A DNA stretch of 44,758 bases, taken from positions 1 to 44,758 of IMG/VR virus record IMGVR_UViG_3300044998_000411; one strand, 5' to 3'. Below, one piece after another: positions 1 to 5,558 of this stretch (its first letter is position 1; each line of letters starts with the position of its first letter). The DNA comes from a virus. The notes beneath the pieces are model-generated. The model was not told the origin of the DNA. It ran no database searches and saw only the letters and a program-made list of their open reading frames with translations. Both the position numbers and the translations under genes were made by a program.

Positions 1-237
1 GTTCCGGCATGGTGTGCCACGTATGGCTCTAAACTCTAGCAAGGCTATGTCCTTCCGCAGTTTTTTGCGCTTTGTTCTTTTCCCAGTTTTTTCCCTTTCT
101 TCTTTTCTAAGAGTTTTTTTTTTTTTTTTAGAAAAACGGGTATGGCTCCCATCCATACCAAACAACAACACTAGCCCCCCAATTTTCCAAAAACGGGCAC
201 CCCTAGTCACGCAACGCGGTAACGAATGCGGACCAAT
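1..237. repeat. Left copy of terminal direct repeat
   Basis: The first 237 bases recur at 44524-44758. The only difference seen is the T tract: 16 T here (114-129) and 14 T in the right copy. The repeat is non-coding and contains a hairpin-plus-tail element near base 5-40, a T tract flanked by the inverted 7-mers TTTTCTA (103-109) and TAGAAAA (129-135), and a 7-bp hairpin (139-145 with 153-159). It may be a real direct terminal repeat as in T7-like phages, or the overlap left when a circular or permuted molecule was assembled. The sequence alone does not decide. Confidence 0.95.
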
Positions 238-254
238 GCGGACCAATGCGGACG
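225..254. repeat. Three tandem 10-bp iterons at the repeat boundary
   Basis: The unit AATGCGGACC occurs three times head to tail (225-234, 235-244, 245-254, the last ending in G). The terminal repeat ends at base 237, inside this tract. Such iterons beside a genome end could be protein-binding sites for packaging or replication, or a place where an assembly overlap ended. The function is not known. Confidence 0.85.
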
Positions 255-278
255 CGCGCAGACAACTGGGACAGGGCC

Positions 279-307
279 TTGCCAAATCGTCAAAATTGTG
301 GTATACG
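279..307 (+). promoter_or_regulatory. Candidate early sigma70-type promoter
   Basis: TTGCCA (279-284), a 17-base spacer and TATACG (302-307) fit a sigma70-type promoter with 5/6 and 4/6 matches. It lies about 70 bases before the first gene at 379 and points rightward. The same -35 hexamer and spacer length occur in the candidate late promoter at 43291-43319. No phage RNA polymerase gene was found, so use of host RNA polymerase is expected. Confidence 0.5.
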
Positions 308-378
308 ATAAATTGTTCTTTGATATTGTGGGGTATGAGAGTCGCGCCGTTCTTTAGTATAACTTAGGAGTCAAACTA

Positions 379-537
379 ATGTATAACGAATTCCAACAGC
401 GCCTGGCCTATCTAGGCTTCACCATCACCGAGGAACAATATAATCTGTTCCTCGCCTCGGGGCTTGATGATGAAGCGATTGAGTCCATTGCCGCCGATAT
501 TGCGGCAGGCTTTCCCCTTGAAGAGGTGTGGCCATGA
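379..537 (+). CDS. Small hypothetical early protein (52 aa)
   Basis: This is the first gene of the rightward early cluster. ATG at 379 is preceded by TAGGAG at 365-370, a good ribosome site. The 52-residue product is acidic at the C-terminus (ends PLEEVWP) and contains a helical-looking central part rich in Ala, Ile and Asp. No family was recognised. Its TGA stop (535-537) overlaps the ATG of the next gene at 534, which suggests translational coupling. Confidence 0.75.
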   Translation: MYNEFQQRLAYLGFTITEEQYNLFLASGLDDEAIESIAADIAAGFPLEEVWP

Positions 538-878
538 TCGATCCCATCAAACTCGAAGTCTCACTCGGCATTGACGGCCTGATTGTTCACTTGCCCTCCG
601 GTCGCACCATTAACATTGGTGCGACTGAAGCCGGCGCTAAGTTCCTCCGGCAAATGCTCAAGGATGCAGAAGAGCGTCGGCGCTACACCACCAAGCGGCC
701 TGGTTATGTCGGAGGCTTTCCGATACAGGAAATTGCCGATATCTGGCAACGGCAAGAGGAAAAGCGTCTCCGCTTGGAAAAGCAAATTCAGGAGCATGAA
801 CGTCGCAAGGCTGAAGAGCGCCGTCAGGCATGGCTCAAGCGTGGCATCGATCCCGACAAAATCAAGGTGAGGATTTAG
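534..878 (+). CDS. Hypothetical protein with charged coiled-coil tail (114 aa)
   Basis: The ATG at 534 overlaps the stop of the preceding gene (ATGA); an in-frame GTG at 528 is the alternative start. The first 45 residues look like a small beta-rich domain, with the motif SGRTINIGATEAG. Residues from about 70 to 105 are a highly charged Glu/Arg/Lys/Gln helix, probably a coiled coil. No family was recognised. The antisense frame is also long open here, but the ATGA junction, spacing and neighbours favour this strand. Confidence 0.75.
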   Translation: MIDPIKLEVSLGIDGLIVHLPSGRTINIGATEAGAKFLRQMLKDAEERRRYTTKRPGYVGGFPIQEIADIWQRQEEKRLRLEKQIQEHERRKAEERRQAWLKRGIDPDKIKVRI

Positions 879-881
879 GCT

Positions 882-1187
882 ATGATTGTGGAGTTTGAAA
901 CAAGGGTTCGGGGCGGCCTGCCTCTTATCGCCAAGGTGAAGATTTATCCACCTGAGCCTGACGTAGGGATTTTCCATGAGCAGGCGGAAATCCTCGAGCT
1001 TTATTGGCTTAGCGGCAAGCCTATCAGTCGCGCGGTTTGGCGCAGAATTCCCAGCGCTGACCTCGATCGCATCGAAGAGGAAGCCAAAAGTGAGGCTATC
1101 GAAGCTCGGAACGACTACGCAGACTATCTTTACGAGCAGCGCCGAGATGCGGAAATGGAAAAGGAGTTCAATTCATGGACTGCCTGA
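882..1187 (+). CDS. Hypothetical acidic early protein (101 aa)
   Basis: ATG at 882 follows the previous stop by 3 bases, with GTGAGG about 9 bases upstream as a modest ribosome site. The product starts with beta-like sequence (MIVEFETRVRGG) and ends in a strongly charged helix rich in Glu, Asp and Arg. Its last 13 bases overlap the start of the membrane peptide gene at 1175. No family was recognised. Confidence 0.75.
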   Translation: MIVEFETRVRGGLPLIAKVKIYPPEPDVGIFHEQAEILELYWLSGKPISRAVWRRIPSADLDRIEEEAKSEAIEARNDYADYLYEQRRDAEMEKEFNSWTA

Positions 1188-1285
1188 TCCTCGCTTTCAT
1201 CATCATTGCCGCGCTGGTCGTGTGCTGGCCTACAAAGGGCTGGGATGGGCGCGGCATTGTTTGGAAGGACAACGGACATGGCTAA
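1175..1285 (+). CDS. Tiny single-span membrane protein (36 aa)
   Basis: ATG at 1175 is preceded by AAGGAG at 1161-1166, spacing 8. The 36-residue product begins MDCLILAFIIIAALVVC, a single hydrophobic segment, followed by a short polar tail. It overlaps the upstream gene by 13 bases and the downstream gene by 8. It resembles the small membrane peptides common in phage early regions. Its role is unknown; altering host membrane functions is one possibility, without direct support. Confidence 0.7.
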   Translation: MDCLILAFIIIAALVVCWPTKGWDGRGIVWKDNGHG

Positions 1286-1715
1286 GTGGACTGACATTGG
1301 CGAGATTACCGCGACCTGGAAAAAAGACGAATACGGGTGGCAGATTGCTCCGAGCAACCTCACCTGGATCAAAGCGGGCGCACGGGTGCGCGTCGGCGAA
1401 GGAGCGCGCATCGACGAAGGGGCGATCATTGCCAAAGAAACGCGCATCGGCGAAAGGGCATACATCGGCCCACGAGCGTGCAATCCTGTGGATATTGGAT
1501 CAGCTGACGGTTCCCGTAAATGCATCGCTGAAGTTGATGGTGTCGCCTACATCGGAGCAGATTGCTGGTGGTTCACGCTCGACGATGCGCTAGAGCATTG
1601 GGGCAATCATCCTGAAGATCGAACCATGACGCTCGCCTTGCTCGAAAGCGCAAAAGCTATTGCCAATCTCAAGGGCTGGAAGTGGTCCGGCCTTGTTCTA
1701 AAGAATGACGCATGA
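1278..1715 (+). CDS. Hexapeptide beta-helix repeat protein (145 aa)
   Basis: ATG at 1278 (MAKWTDIGEI) is preferred over upstream starts because GGAAGG lies 8-13 bases before it and it overlaps the preceding stop. Residues 32-65 carry hexapeptide-type repeats (ARVRVGEGARIDEGAIIA, then TRIGERAYIG), the signature of a left-handed parallel beta helix. The C-terminal half has an IGSADGSRK turn, a GVAYIGADCWWFTLDDA stretch and an Ala/Leu-rich helix. In enzymes such repeats occur in acyltransferases, but no catalytic His motif was seen. A binding or structural role is therefore as likely. Function unknown. Confidence 0.75.
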   Translation: MAKWTDIGEITATWKKDEYGWQIAPSNLTWIKAGARVRVGEGARIDEGAIIAKETRIGERAYIGPRACNPVDIGSADGSRKCIAEVDGVAYIGADCWWFTLDDALEHWGNHPEDRTMTLALLESAKAIANLKGWKWSGLVLKNDA

Positions 1716-1789
1716 CCCGCGCGCTTATCGCTGCACTGTATGCCCTCTCGTGGGCAATGGCCTTCAACTTGGGGGGAGTGTGGCGGTGA
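1712..1789 (+). CDS. Possible 25-aa hydrophobic peptide
   Basis: ATG at 1712 overlaps the upstream TGA (1713-1715). The short frame encodes MTRALIAALYALSWAMAFN and ends at TGA 1787-1789. The product would be one hydrophobic helix. The coupling and its place in a run of similar tiny genes support it; the small size does not. No family was recognised. Confidence 0.4.
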   Translation: MTRALIAALYALSWAMAFNLGGVWR

Positions 1790-1838
1790 GGGTCGCAGGC
1801 TATCTGGATGATCCCCAAAGCAACAGGAGAATAATCAA

Positions 1839-2009
1839 ATGCGTTACGAAATTCGCAAAGGCAAAAATGCGCCATACGAACTTGTCTCAATTGTGCTGAC
1901 CAATTTTGGAGGTGATGCTGTCAATTTTATCTGTGGCGGCACTTTTGAAGAATGTGAAGCGGTAAAAGACAAACTGTCAGTGAGCACCGTTATTTCAACC
2001 AAGGAGTGA
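1839..2009 (+). CDS. Small hypothetical early protein (56 aa)
   Basis: ATG at 1839 has CAGGAGA at about 1822-1828 as ribosome site. The 56-residue product (MRYEIRKGKNAPYELVS...) looks like a small alpha/beta domain with two Cys residues close together near position 32-39. It ends at TGA 2007-2009, 4 bases before the next ATG. No family was recognised. Confidence 0.65.
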   Translation: MRYEIRKGKNAPYELVSIVLTNFGGDAVNFICGGTFEECEAVKDKLSVSTVISTKE

Positions 2010-2013
2010 AGTG

Positions 2014-2385
2014 ATGAATATCGACGATTTGACTATCCGGGAAGCCAAGGCACTGGTCGCCATATTTGGCGGTGCCGAGCCGCTGGATACCGGCATGATC
2101 GGCAAGTATGTCATCGTGCGCTGCCGCAATGCTGGCGTTTATGCTGGCGTGCTCGAAGCCACCGATAGCCGCGCCTGTGTGCTCACCGAAGCCCGCCGCC
2201 TCTGGTATTGGAAGGTCAGGGGATCGGGGGACTTCCTCAACGCCATCGCACTGTCCGGCGTCCACCCCGACGGCAAGTTGTCGGCTCCCGTGGATCGCAT
2301 CTGCCTCACGGAGAACTGCGAAATCATCCAGTGCACCGAAGAAGCGGAGCGCGTCATTCGCGCCCAGGCGGTCTACAATGGCTGA
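2014..2385 (+). CDS. DUF6948-like phage protein (123 aa)
   Basis: ATG at 2014 is placed 7 bases after AAGGAG (2001-2006); the GTG at 2011 is the alternative. The sequence matches my memory of the DUF6948 phage family: MIGKYVIVRCRNAGVYAGVL near residue 29, then ARRLWYWKV, a DFLNAIALSGVHPDGKLS block and a conserved end with EIIQCTEEAERV. The family is widespread in phages of proteobacteria and has no assigned function. The gene overlaps the Gly/Ser/Tyr-rich gene at 2378, and these two kinds of gene are often neighbours. Family assignment is from recall. Confidence 0.75.
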   Translation: MNIDDLTIREAKALVAIFGGAEPLDTGMIGKYVIVRCRNAGVYAGVLEATDSRACVLTEARRLWYWKVRGSGDFLNAIALSGVHPDGKLSAPVDRICLTENCEIIQCTEEAERVIRAQAVYNG

Positions 2386-2524
2386 TAAGATGCTCTCCGG
2401 TTTCGGAGCTGGCTCCGGCTCCGGATACGGCACCAGCTACATCTCCGGTTCCGGTAACGGTTATGGCTCCGGTTCCGGCCGCGGCACCGGTGACGGCTAC
2501 GGCTCTGGCAATGGCGACGGCTAA
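2378..2524 (+). CDS. Gly/Ser/Tyr-rich low-complexity protein (48 aa)
   Basis: ATG at 2378 overlaps the end of the DUF6948-like gene by 8 bases. After MADKMLSGF nearly every other residue is Gly, alternating with Ser, Tyr, Asn, Asp, Thr and Arg (GSGSGYG and GDGYGSGNGDG). No folded domain is expected. Similar Gly/Ser/Tyr peptides follow DUF6948 genes in other phages, from recall. Possible roles such as a disordered linker or condensate-forming peptide are speculation. The DNA is a tandem-like run of GGC/GGT codons, so some length variation between relatives is likely. Confidence 0.7.
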   Translation: MADKMLSGFGAGSGSGYGTSYISGSGNGYGSGSGRGTGDGYGSGNGDG

Positions 2525-2555
2525 GCTCATGAACTGTTTTTGGAAAGGTGATACA

Positions 2556-2645
2556 ATGGAAGATGTAACTCAGGAAGACGAGGAATGTTTCGCCGAGGTT
2601 GCCGCAGTCACTCACGCAGCCCTCGCGGGCAAAGGGGAAGCGTGA
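2556..2645 (+). CDS. Tiny acidic hypothetical protein (29 aa)
   Basis: ATG at 2556 has AAAGG about 8 bases upstream; an in-frame ATG at 2529 would give 38 residues. The product is very acidic (EDVTQEDEE) and ends in a helix HAALAGKGEA. Its TGA overlaps the next ATG at 2645. A similar AALANKGE ending occurs in the candidate peptide at 2781-2843, perhaps because the codons for AKGE double as a ribosome-binding site for the next gene. Confidence 0.5.
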   Translation: MEDVTQEDEECFAEVAAVTHAALAGKGEA

Positions 2646-2788
2646 TGCAACCCCAACCTATCCGTCAGATCGCCCCAATCAACCCTCGCGCTCGCACCCG
2701 TAGCAGCGCCAACTCATGCTGGCCCTTGCGCGGTGCAGACGGTCTGACATTTGCCGAGCGCAAGGCCAAGGAGAAAGAACGTGGATGA
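2645..2788 (+). CDS. Small basic hypothetical protein (47 aa)
   Basis: ATG at 2645 overlaps the preceding TGA (2643-2645), with AAAGGGGAAG just upstream. The product is Pro/Arg-rich at the N-terminus and ends with a Lys/Glu helix (LTFAERKAKEKERG). No family was recognised. A nucleic-acid-binding role would fit the charge but is not shown. Confidence 0.55.
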   Translation: MQPQPIRQIAPINPRARTRSSANSCWPLRGADGLTFAERKAKEKERG

Positions 2789-2843
2789 TCTGAACCGCCG
2801 CGACACTGGCGCAGCCCTCGCAAACAAAGGAGAATTGTCATGA
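2781..2843 (+). CDS. Possible 20-aa peptide, GTG start
   Basis: GTG at 2781 lies 7 bases after AAGGAG (2768-2773). The frame reads VDDLNRRDTGAALANKGELS and stops at TGA 2841-2843, overlapping the next ATG at 2840. Ribosome-site spacing and coupling support it; the very small size makes it doubtful. It may act only to bring ribosomes to the next gene. Confidence 0.3.
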   Translation: MDDLNRRDTGAALANKGELS

Positions 2844-2932
2844 GAAATCGCATGAGTTTGGCAGACTACGTTTTGGCTGCGGTCGGCCTATTCGTCATCG
2901 CCCATGTTATCCTGACCGGCAAATTACCCTAA
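2840..2932 (+). CDS. Tiny single-span membrane protein (30 aa)
   Basis: ATG at 2840 has AAAGGAG at about 2826-2832. The product starts with a basic MRNRMSLADY and continues with one hydrophobic span (VLAAVGLFVIAHVIL), ending GKLP. The positive N-terminus suggests the C-terminus faces the periplasm. It is the second or third such peptide in this cluster. Function unknown. Confidence 0.6.
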   Translation: MRNRMSLADYVLAAVGLFVIAHVILTGKLP

Positions 2933-2961
2933 CCCCGATCAGTGGGAAAGATCACAGGAAC

Positions 2962-3198
2962 ATGACTGACTGGACACCAGAGTTCGGAGAAGACTGGAAA
3001 AATAATCGCGGCCCGGCACTGTATCCGATTGGAACGCCTATGCGTAAAATTAGCGGTCCCGAGTGGGATAGCATCGTCGTTGGCTACTACAGCTCCAGCT
3101 ACACGCCCGAGGGATTATGTCTAGAGTGCATCGCTAAAGGTGCGCGCGGGCAGGTGCATGTAGAGCCTGCGAAACGGATGGAGCTTCGCCATGACTGA
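2962..3198 (+). CDS. R67/DfrB-like SH3-fold protein (78 aa), catalytic motif altered
   Basis: The product has the same length as the plasmid-borne type II dihydrofolate reductase R67 and a matching core: RKISGPEW (28-35) against RKKSGAAW, VGYYSSSYTPEG (40-51) against VGWYCTNLTPEG, then a GxVxVxP end. R67 works as a tetramer in which Lys32 and Gln67-Ile68-Tyr69 line one shared active site. Here the Lys is kept (K29), but Q-I-Y is replaced by H66-V67-E68. Dihydrofolate reduction is therefore doubtful; a binding role of the same SH3-like barrel is more likely. ATG at 2962 has a weak AGGAAC upstream. The gene sits among tiny early genes. The homology was judged by eye and by recall of R67. Confidence 0.7.
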   Translation: MTDWTPEFGEDWKNNRGPALYPIGTPMRKISGPEWDSIVVGYYSSSYTPEGLCLECIAKGARGQVHVEPAKRMELRHD

Positions 3199-3253
3199 CG
3201 AACAGATCATTGAGTTTGCCCCATTTGCAGCCGCGGGAGACACTAATGCCTAA
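3191..3253 (+). CDS. Possible 20-aa peptide linking two early genes
   Basis: ATG at 3191 overlaps the end of the DfrB-like gene, and the frame (MTDEQIIEFAPFAAAGDTNA) stops at 3251-3253, overlapping the next start at 3246. It could be a real small protein or a coupling frame. No good ribosome site was seen, so confidence is low. Confidence 0.25.
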   Translation: MTDEQIIEFAPFAAAGDTNA

Positions 3254-3422
3254 TATTGCGGGACTCATTTGTCGCTTCAAAGGTCATGACTGGCAAACGC
3301 GCGTAATTGTGCCTGGGAAATTTGCACAGGCAACTACACAAATATGCGCTCGATGCGGCAAAGGTGAGCGTGAGTATCATCAGGCATTAACTATATGCAG
3401 TCATATTACGGAGACTAATTAA
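3246..3422 (+). CDS. Small Cys-pair (zinc-ribbon-like) protein (58 aa)
   Basis: ATG at 3246 follows GGGAGA (3235-3240), spacing 5. The product begins MPNIAGLICRFKGHDWQ and has CARCGKGEREYH around residues 34-46. A Cys near residue 9 with Gly-His-Asp-Trp and the CxxC later suggests a small metal-binding ribbon like the phage DUF1660 family; this is by recall. Its TAA overlaps the ATG of the transposase-like gene (TAATG). Function unknown. Confidence 0.6.
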   Translation: MPNIAGLICRFKGHDWQTRVIVPGKFAQATTQICARCGKGEREYHQALTICSHITETN

Positions 3423-4237
3423 TGGTTGACGGTCTTGGAGAAGTTATTCGCAAATTATCTAAAGACGAGCGAATAGCAAGTAAAACGCTTGGTAATGATG
3501 AAGCGCGTTTTTTGGTAGATGCCTACTATCAAATGCAGGAGAACCGCATTCGAGCTGATGGGCAAGTGCGCTCCATGTCCAAGGGCGATGAACCGCACGA
3601 GGTATTGTCATGGCTGGCAGATATGAACCGCGTGTTGGAAAACCAGATTAAGCTTGCGCTTGATGCTTATTCCATGTCTACACCAGTTGGCCAATGGATG
3701 CGAGCACAGTTCGGGATCGGCCCTGTCATTGCCGCTGGTTTACTCGCCCATCTTGACATTACCAAAGCACCCGTCGCAGGAGCGTTTTGGTCATTTGCCG
3801 GTCTCGACCCGACAAAAGTGTGGGACAAAGGACAAAAGCGTCCGTGGAACGGGCAACTCAAAACGTTGTGCTGGAAATTAGGAGAAAGTTTTGTCAAGGT
3901 CAGCGGCAATCCTGATGCTTTCTATGGGCATATTTACAAGCAGCGCAAGGATTACGAAACACGGCAGAACGAGGCCGGGGCTTATGCTGAACAAGCAAAA
4001 ACTAAGTTGGAAAGGTTCAAGATCGGCAAAGAAACCGACGCTTACGCCTGTTACAGCAATGGCAAGCTGCCGCCTAATCACATTCACGCGCGAGCAAAAA
4101 GGTATACCGTTAAATTATTCCTCTCACATCTTCATGAAGTGATGTATCGAGACTATTATGGATGCCCTCCGCCTAAGCCTTTTGCGATCGAACATTTAGG
4201 CCATGCACACATTATCCCTGTTCCGCCGGGGAAATAG
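3422..4237 (+). CDS. IS110-type transposase C-terminal-domain protein (271 aa)
   Basis: Residues about 95-140 contain GIGPVIAAGLLAHLDI and FWSFAGLDP, the helix-hairpin-helix and GL-P core of the Transposase_20 (IS116/IS110/IS902) domain. Downstream, LPPNHIHARAKRYTVKLFLS is a conserved stretch in phage and prophage homologues. The N-terminal RuvC-like DEDD domain of active IS110 transposases is absent, and no Ser-Gly is seen after the GL-P motif where IS110 enzymes carry their nucleophile. The start at 3422 is coupled to the upstream stop. It probably binds DNA or RNA rather than moving DNA. Four tandem repeats directly follow it at 4240-4388, with no inverted ends of a transposon visible. Confidence 0.75.
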   Translation: MVDGLGEVIRKLSKDERIASKTLGNDEARFLVDAYYQMQENRIRADGQVRSMSKGDEPHEVLSWLADMNRVLENQIKLALDAYSMSTPVGQWMRAQFGIGPVIAAGLLAHLDITKAPVAGAFWSFAGLDPTKVWDKGQKRPWNGQLKTLCWKLGESFVKVSGNPDAFYGHIYKQRKDYETRQNEAGAYAEQAKTKLERFKIGKETDAYACYSNGKLPPNHIHARAKRYTVKLFLSHLHEVMYRDYYGCPPPKPFAIEHLGHAHIIPVPPGK

Positions 4238-4239
4238 AC

Positions 4240-4388
4240 AGAAACAATTTTCAAGAGCGAGCCGTGGTGTGGGAAAGAAACAACATACTTGAGCGAGCCA
4301 CATAGCACGAAAAGAAACAATTGATTGAAGCGAGCCATGAGGTGAGATTGAAACATCAGTTTAGAGCGAACCAAAATAGGAAATCTAC
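4240..4388. repeat. Four imperfect 36-37-bp tandem repeats
   Basis: Units start at 4240, 4276, 4313 and 4349. In every unit GAAACA sits at offset 1-6 and GCGAGCC (GCGAACC in unit 4) at offset 17-23, while the bases between vary. The array fills the whole 152-base gap between the transposase-like gene and the gene at 4390. The regular half-turn spacing of two conserved blocks suggests protein-binding iterons, or a structured RNA made of repeated modules. It is not a typical CRISPR array: the conserved blocks are short and the units are too short for repeat plus spacer. Confidence 0.8.
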
Positions 4389-4389
4389 A

Positions 4390-4674
4390 ATGATTAACCC
4401 CTCTTGCACCCACGAAGGCTCGTGTCAGCCTAGTTTATCCGCCGCAGTTTGCAGTCAAGTTCAACTTGCCAATTCCCTCAAATATTCAGTTAATCATACG
4501 TGGCACTTTGCGGAAATTGCACCCAACATTTTTGCTCTTTACAACCCAATTCGCCGAGAACTGGTTGCGATCGGTAACATGGAAGAAATTCTCGCGGTTT
4601 ATCGCGCTCGCGAGCCTTTCGTCCCTTACACTCGCCGCAATCCACGTTTTCAGAATATAAGGATTAACATATGA
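4390..4674 (+). CDS. Hypothetical protein (94 aa)
   Basis: ATG at 4390 is the first good start after the tandem repeats, with AGGA 9 bases upstream. The product has three Cys in its first 25 residues and a conserved-looking C-terminal half (HFAEIAPNIFALYNP, then GNMEEILAVYRAREPF and a basic end). No family was recognised. The stop overlaps the next ATG at 4671. It opens a group of five small, probably co-translated genes. Confidence 0.65.
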   Translation: MINPSCTHEGSCQPSLSAAVCSQVQLANSLKYSVNHTWHFAEIAPNIFALYNPIRRELVAIGNMEEILAVYRAREPFVPYTRRNPRFQNIRINI

Positions 4675-5030
4675 GTAAGGCCTCACGTCTCGGTATCTAC
4701 GCAGACGTTCGGGAAGTTGCCGATCTAGCCCTCGCACATAACGGTGGAAGCTACGATCTTCCCGATCGCGCTGCAGCCATTAATTTTTCTCACCGTTTCT
4801 ATCGCTTCCGGCGACTCTATGGTGAAATCTATCACTCGGACGGAAGCCCAAACCCATACGACAAGTTGATAATTCCTCGACCTGTCGATCAAACGCTCCA
4901 CTTTCGCATTCGAGAGAATATTGGAACCTTTCGCCCCGCTAAACAGCGATCAATTCCAACTGCCCTCGCGCCTGACGAAGATTTGTTTAACATAGCACAG
5001 CAACTTGTCGCTAAGATTAAAGGAGAATAA
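4671..5030 (+). CDS. Hypothetical basic protein (119 aa)
   Basis: ATG at 4671 overlaps the upstream TGA, with AAGGATT upstream. The product has a basic, Tyr/Arg-rich middle (NFSHRFYRFRRLYGEIYHSD) and ends with a charged helix LFNIAQQLVAKIKGE. This middle looks suited to nucleic-acid binding, but no family was recognised. Confidence 0.7.
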   Translation: MSKASRLGIYADVREVADLALAHNGGSYDLPDRAAAINFSHRFYRFRRLYGEIYHSDGSPNPYDKLIIPRPVDQTLHFRIRENIGTFRPAKQRSIPTALAPDEDLFNIAQQLVAKIKGE

Positions 5031-5032
5031 AA

Positions 5033-5245
5033 ATGCGTATTGCATCTTTCACTGTCTACGGAATTATGAACGGCAGCATTATTGTCGAGCTCGGAAACAA
5101 CACGCATTTAAACTTTGAACTCACCAATGAGGAAGCAGAAAGTCTTCGCGCTGTTGCTCGACAGATTGTCGAAGCTCGTCAGGCAGAATTTGCTAAAGCC
5201 GTAGTCGCTCCCTTTCCTATACTCGCAGACTTTTCGGAGATTTAA
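5033..5245 (+). CDS. Hypothetical protein (70 aa), possible paralogue of 5558-5737
   Basis: AAAGGAG lies 8 bases before ATG 5033. The product is a beta-then-helix protein: MRIASFTVYGIMNGSIIVEL, then LTNEEAESLRAVARQIVEA. The layout, with Gly-Ser-Ile in a strand followed by LT-x-E-x-A-x-x-L, also appears in the gene at 5558, so the two may be distant paralogues. No family was recognised. Confidence 0.65.
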   Translation: MRIASFTVYGIMNGSIIVELGNNTHLNFELTNEEAESLRAVARQIVEARQAEFAKAVVAPFPILADFSEI

Positions 5246-5246
5246 C

Positions 5247-5558
5247 ATGATCCAGTTTGAAATCCTCGACAATCGTTATACTCAAGAACACCTGGGCCTT
5301 ATCCCACTGTTCTTGAGTGAAATTGACGAACGTTCTGCCGCCGAACAGTTTGATGATAATTACGCCCACGGCGGCGGCTGGTCTCCCATGCCTGGGTGGA
5401 AGATGGGATCGGCAGGAGAAATTATTTACCCTAGCGAACAGCCTCTTAAGCCAATCGCTCAAGCAACTTTACGGCAAGAAGTCATCCGTTTTTACCCTTA
5501 TGCATGGGTAAGCATTACTCAGCCGGACGGAACATTTGAAATCTCGAGGATGGACTAA
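5247..5558 (+). CDS. Hypothetical protein (103 aa)
   Basis: ATG at 5247 has CGGAG about 7 bases upstream. The product includes a Gly/Trp/Pro-rich turn region (GGGWSPMPGWKMG) and ends with beta-like sequence (YAWVSITQPDGTFEISRMD). No family was recognised. Its TAA overlaps the ATG of the next gene (TAATG). Confidence 0.7.
   Translation: MIQFEILDNRYTQEHLGLIPLFLSEIDERSAAEQFDDNYAHGGGWSPMPGWKMGSAGEIIYPSEQPLKPIAQATLRQEVIRFYPYAWVSITQPDGTFEISRMD

Noticed and set aside
14-367. Open frame of 117 codons in the terminal repeat
   Set aside because: It runs through the T tract and hairpins, giving a Phe-rich stretch, has no ribosome site or family look, and overlaps the promoter candidate.
561-977. Minus-strand frame of 138 codons in the early cluster
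   Set aside because: The plus strand has two genes with ATGA or close coupling here, and all early neighbours are on the plus strand.
3422-4237. Active insertion sequence
   Set aside because: No N-terminal catalytic domain, no terminal inverted repeats and no target duplication are visible; the gene is coupled to its upstream neighbour.
4240-4388. CRISPR array
   Set aside because: Conserved blocks are only 6-7 bases, units are 36-37 bp in total, and no cas gene other than a generic PD-(D/E)XK nuclease is present.
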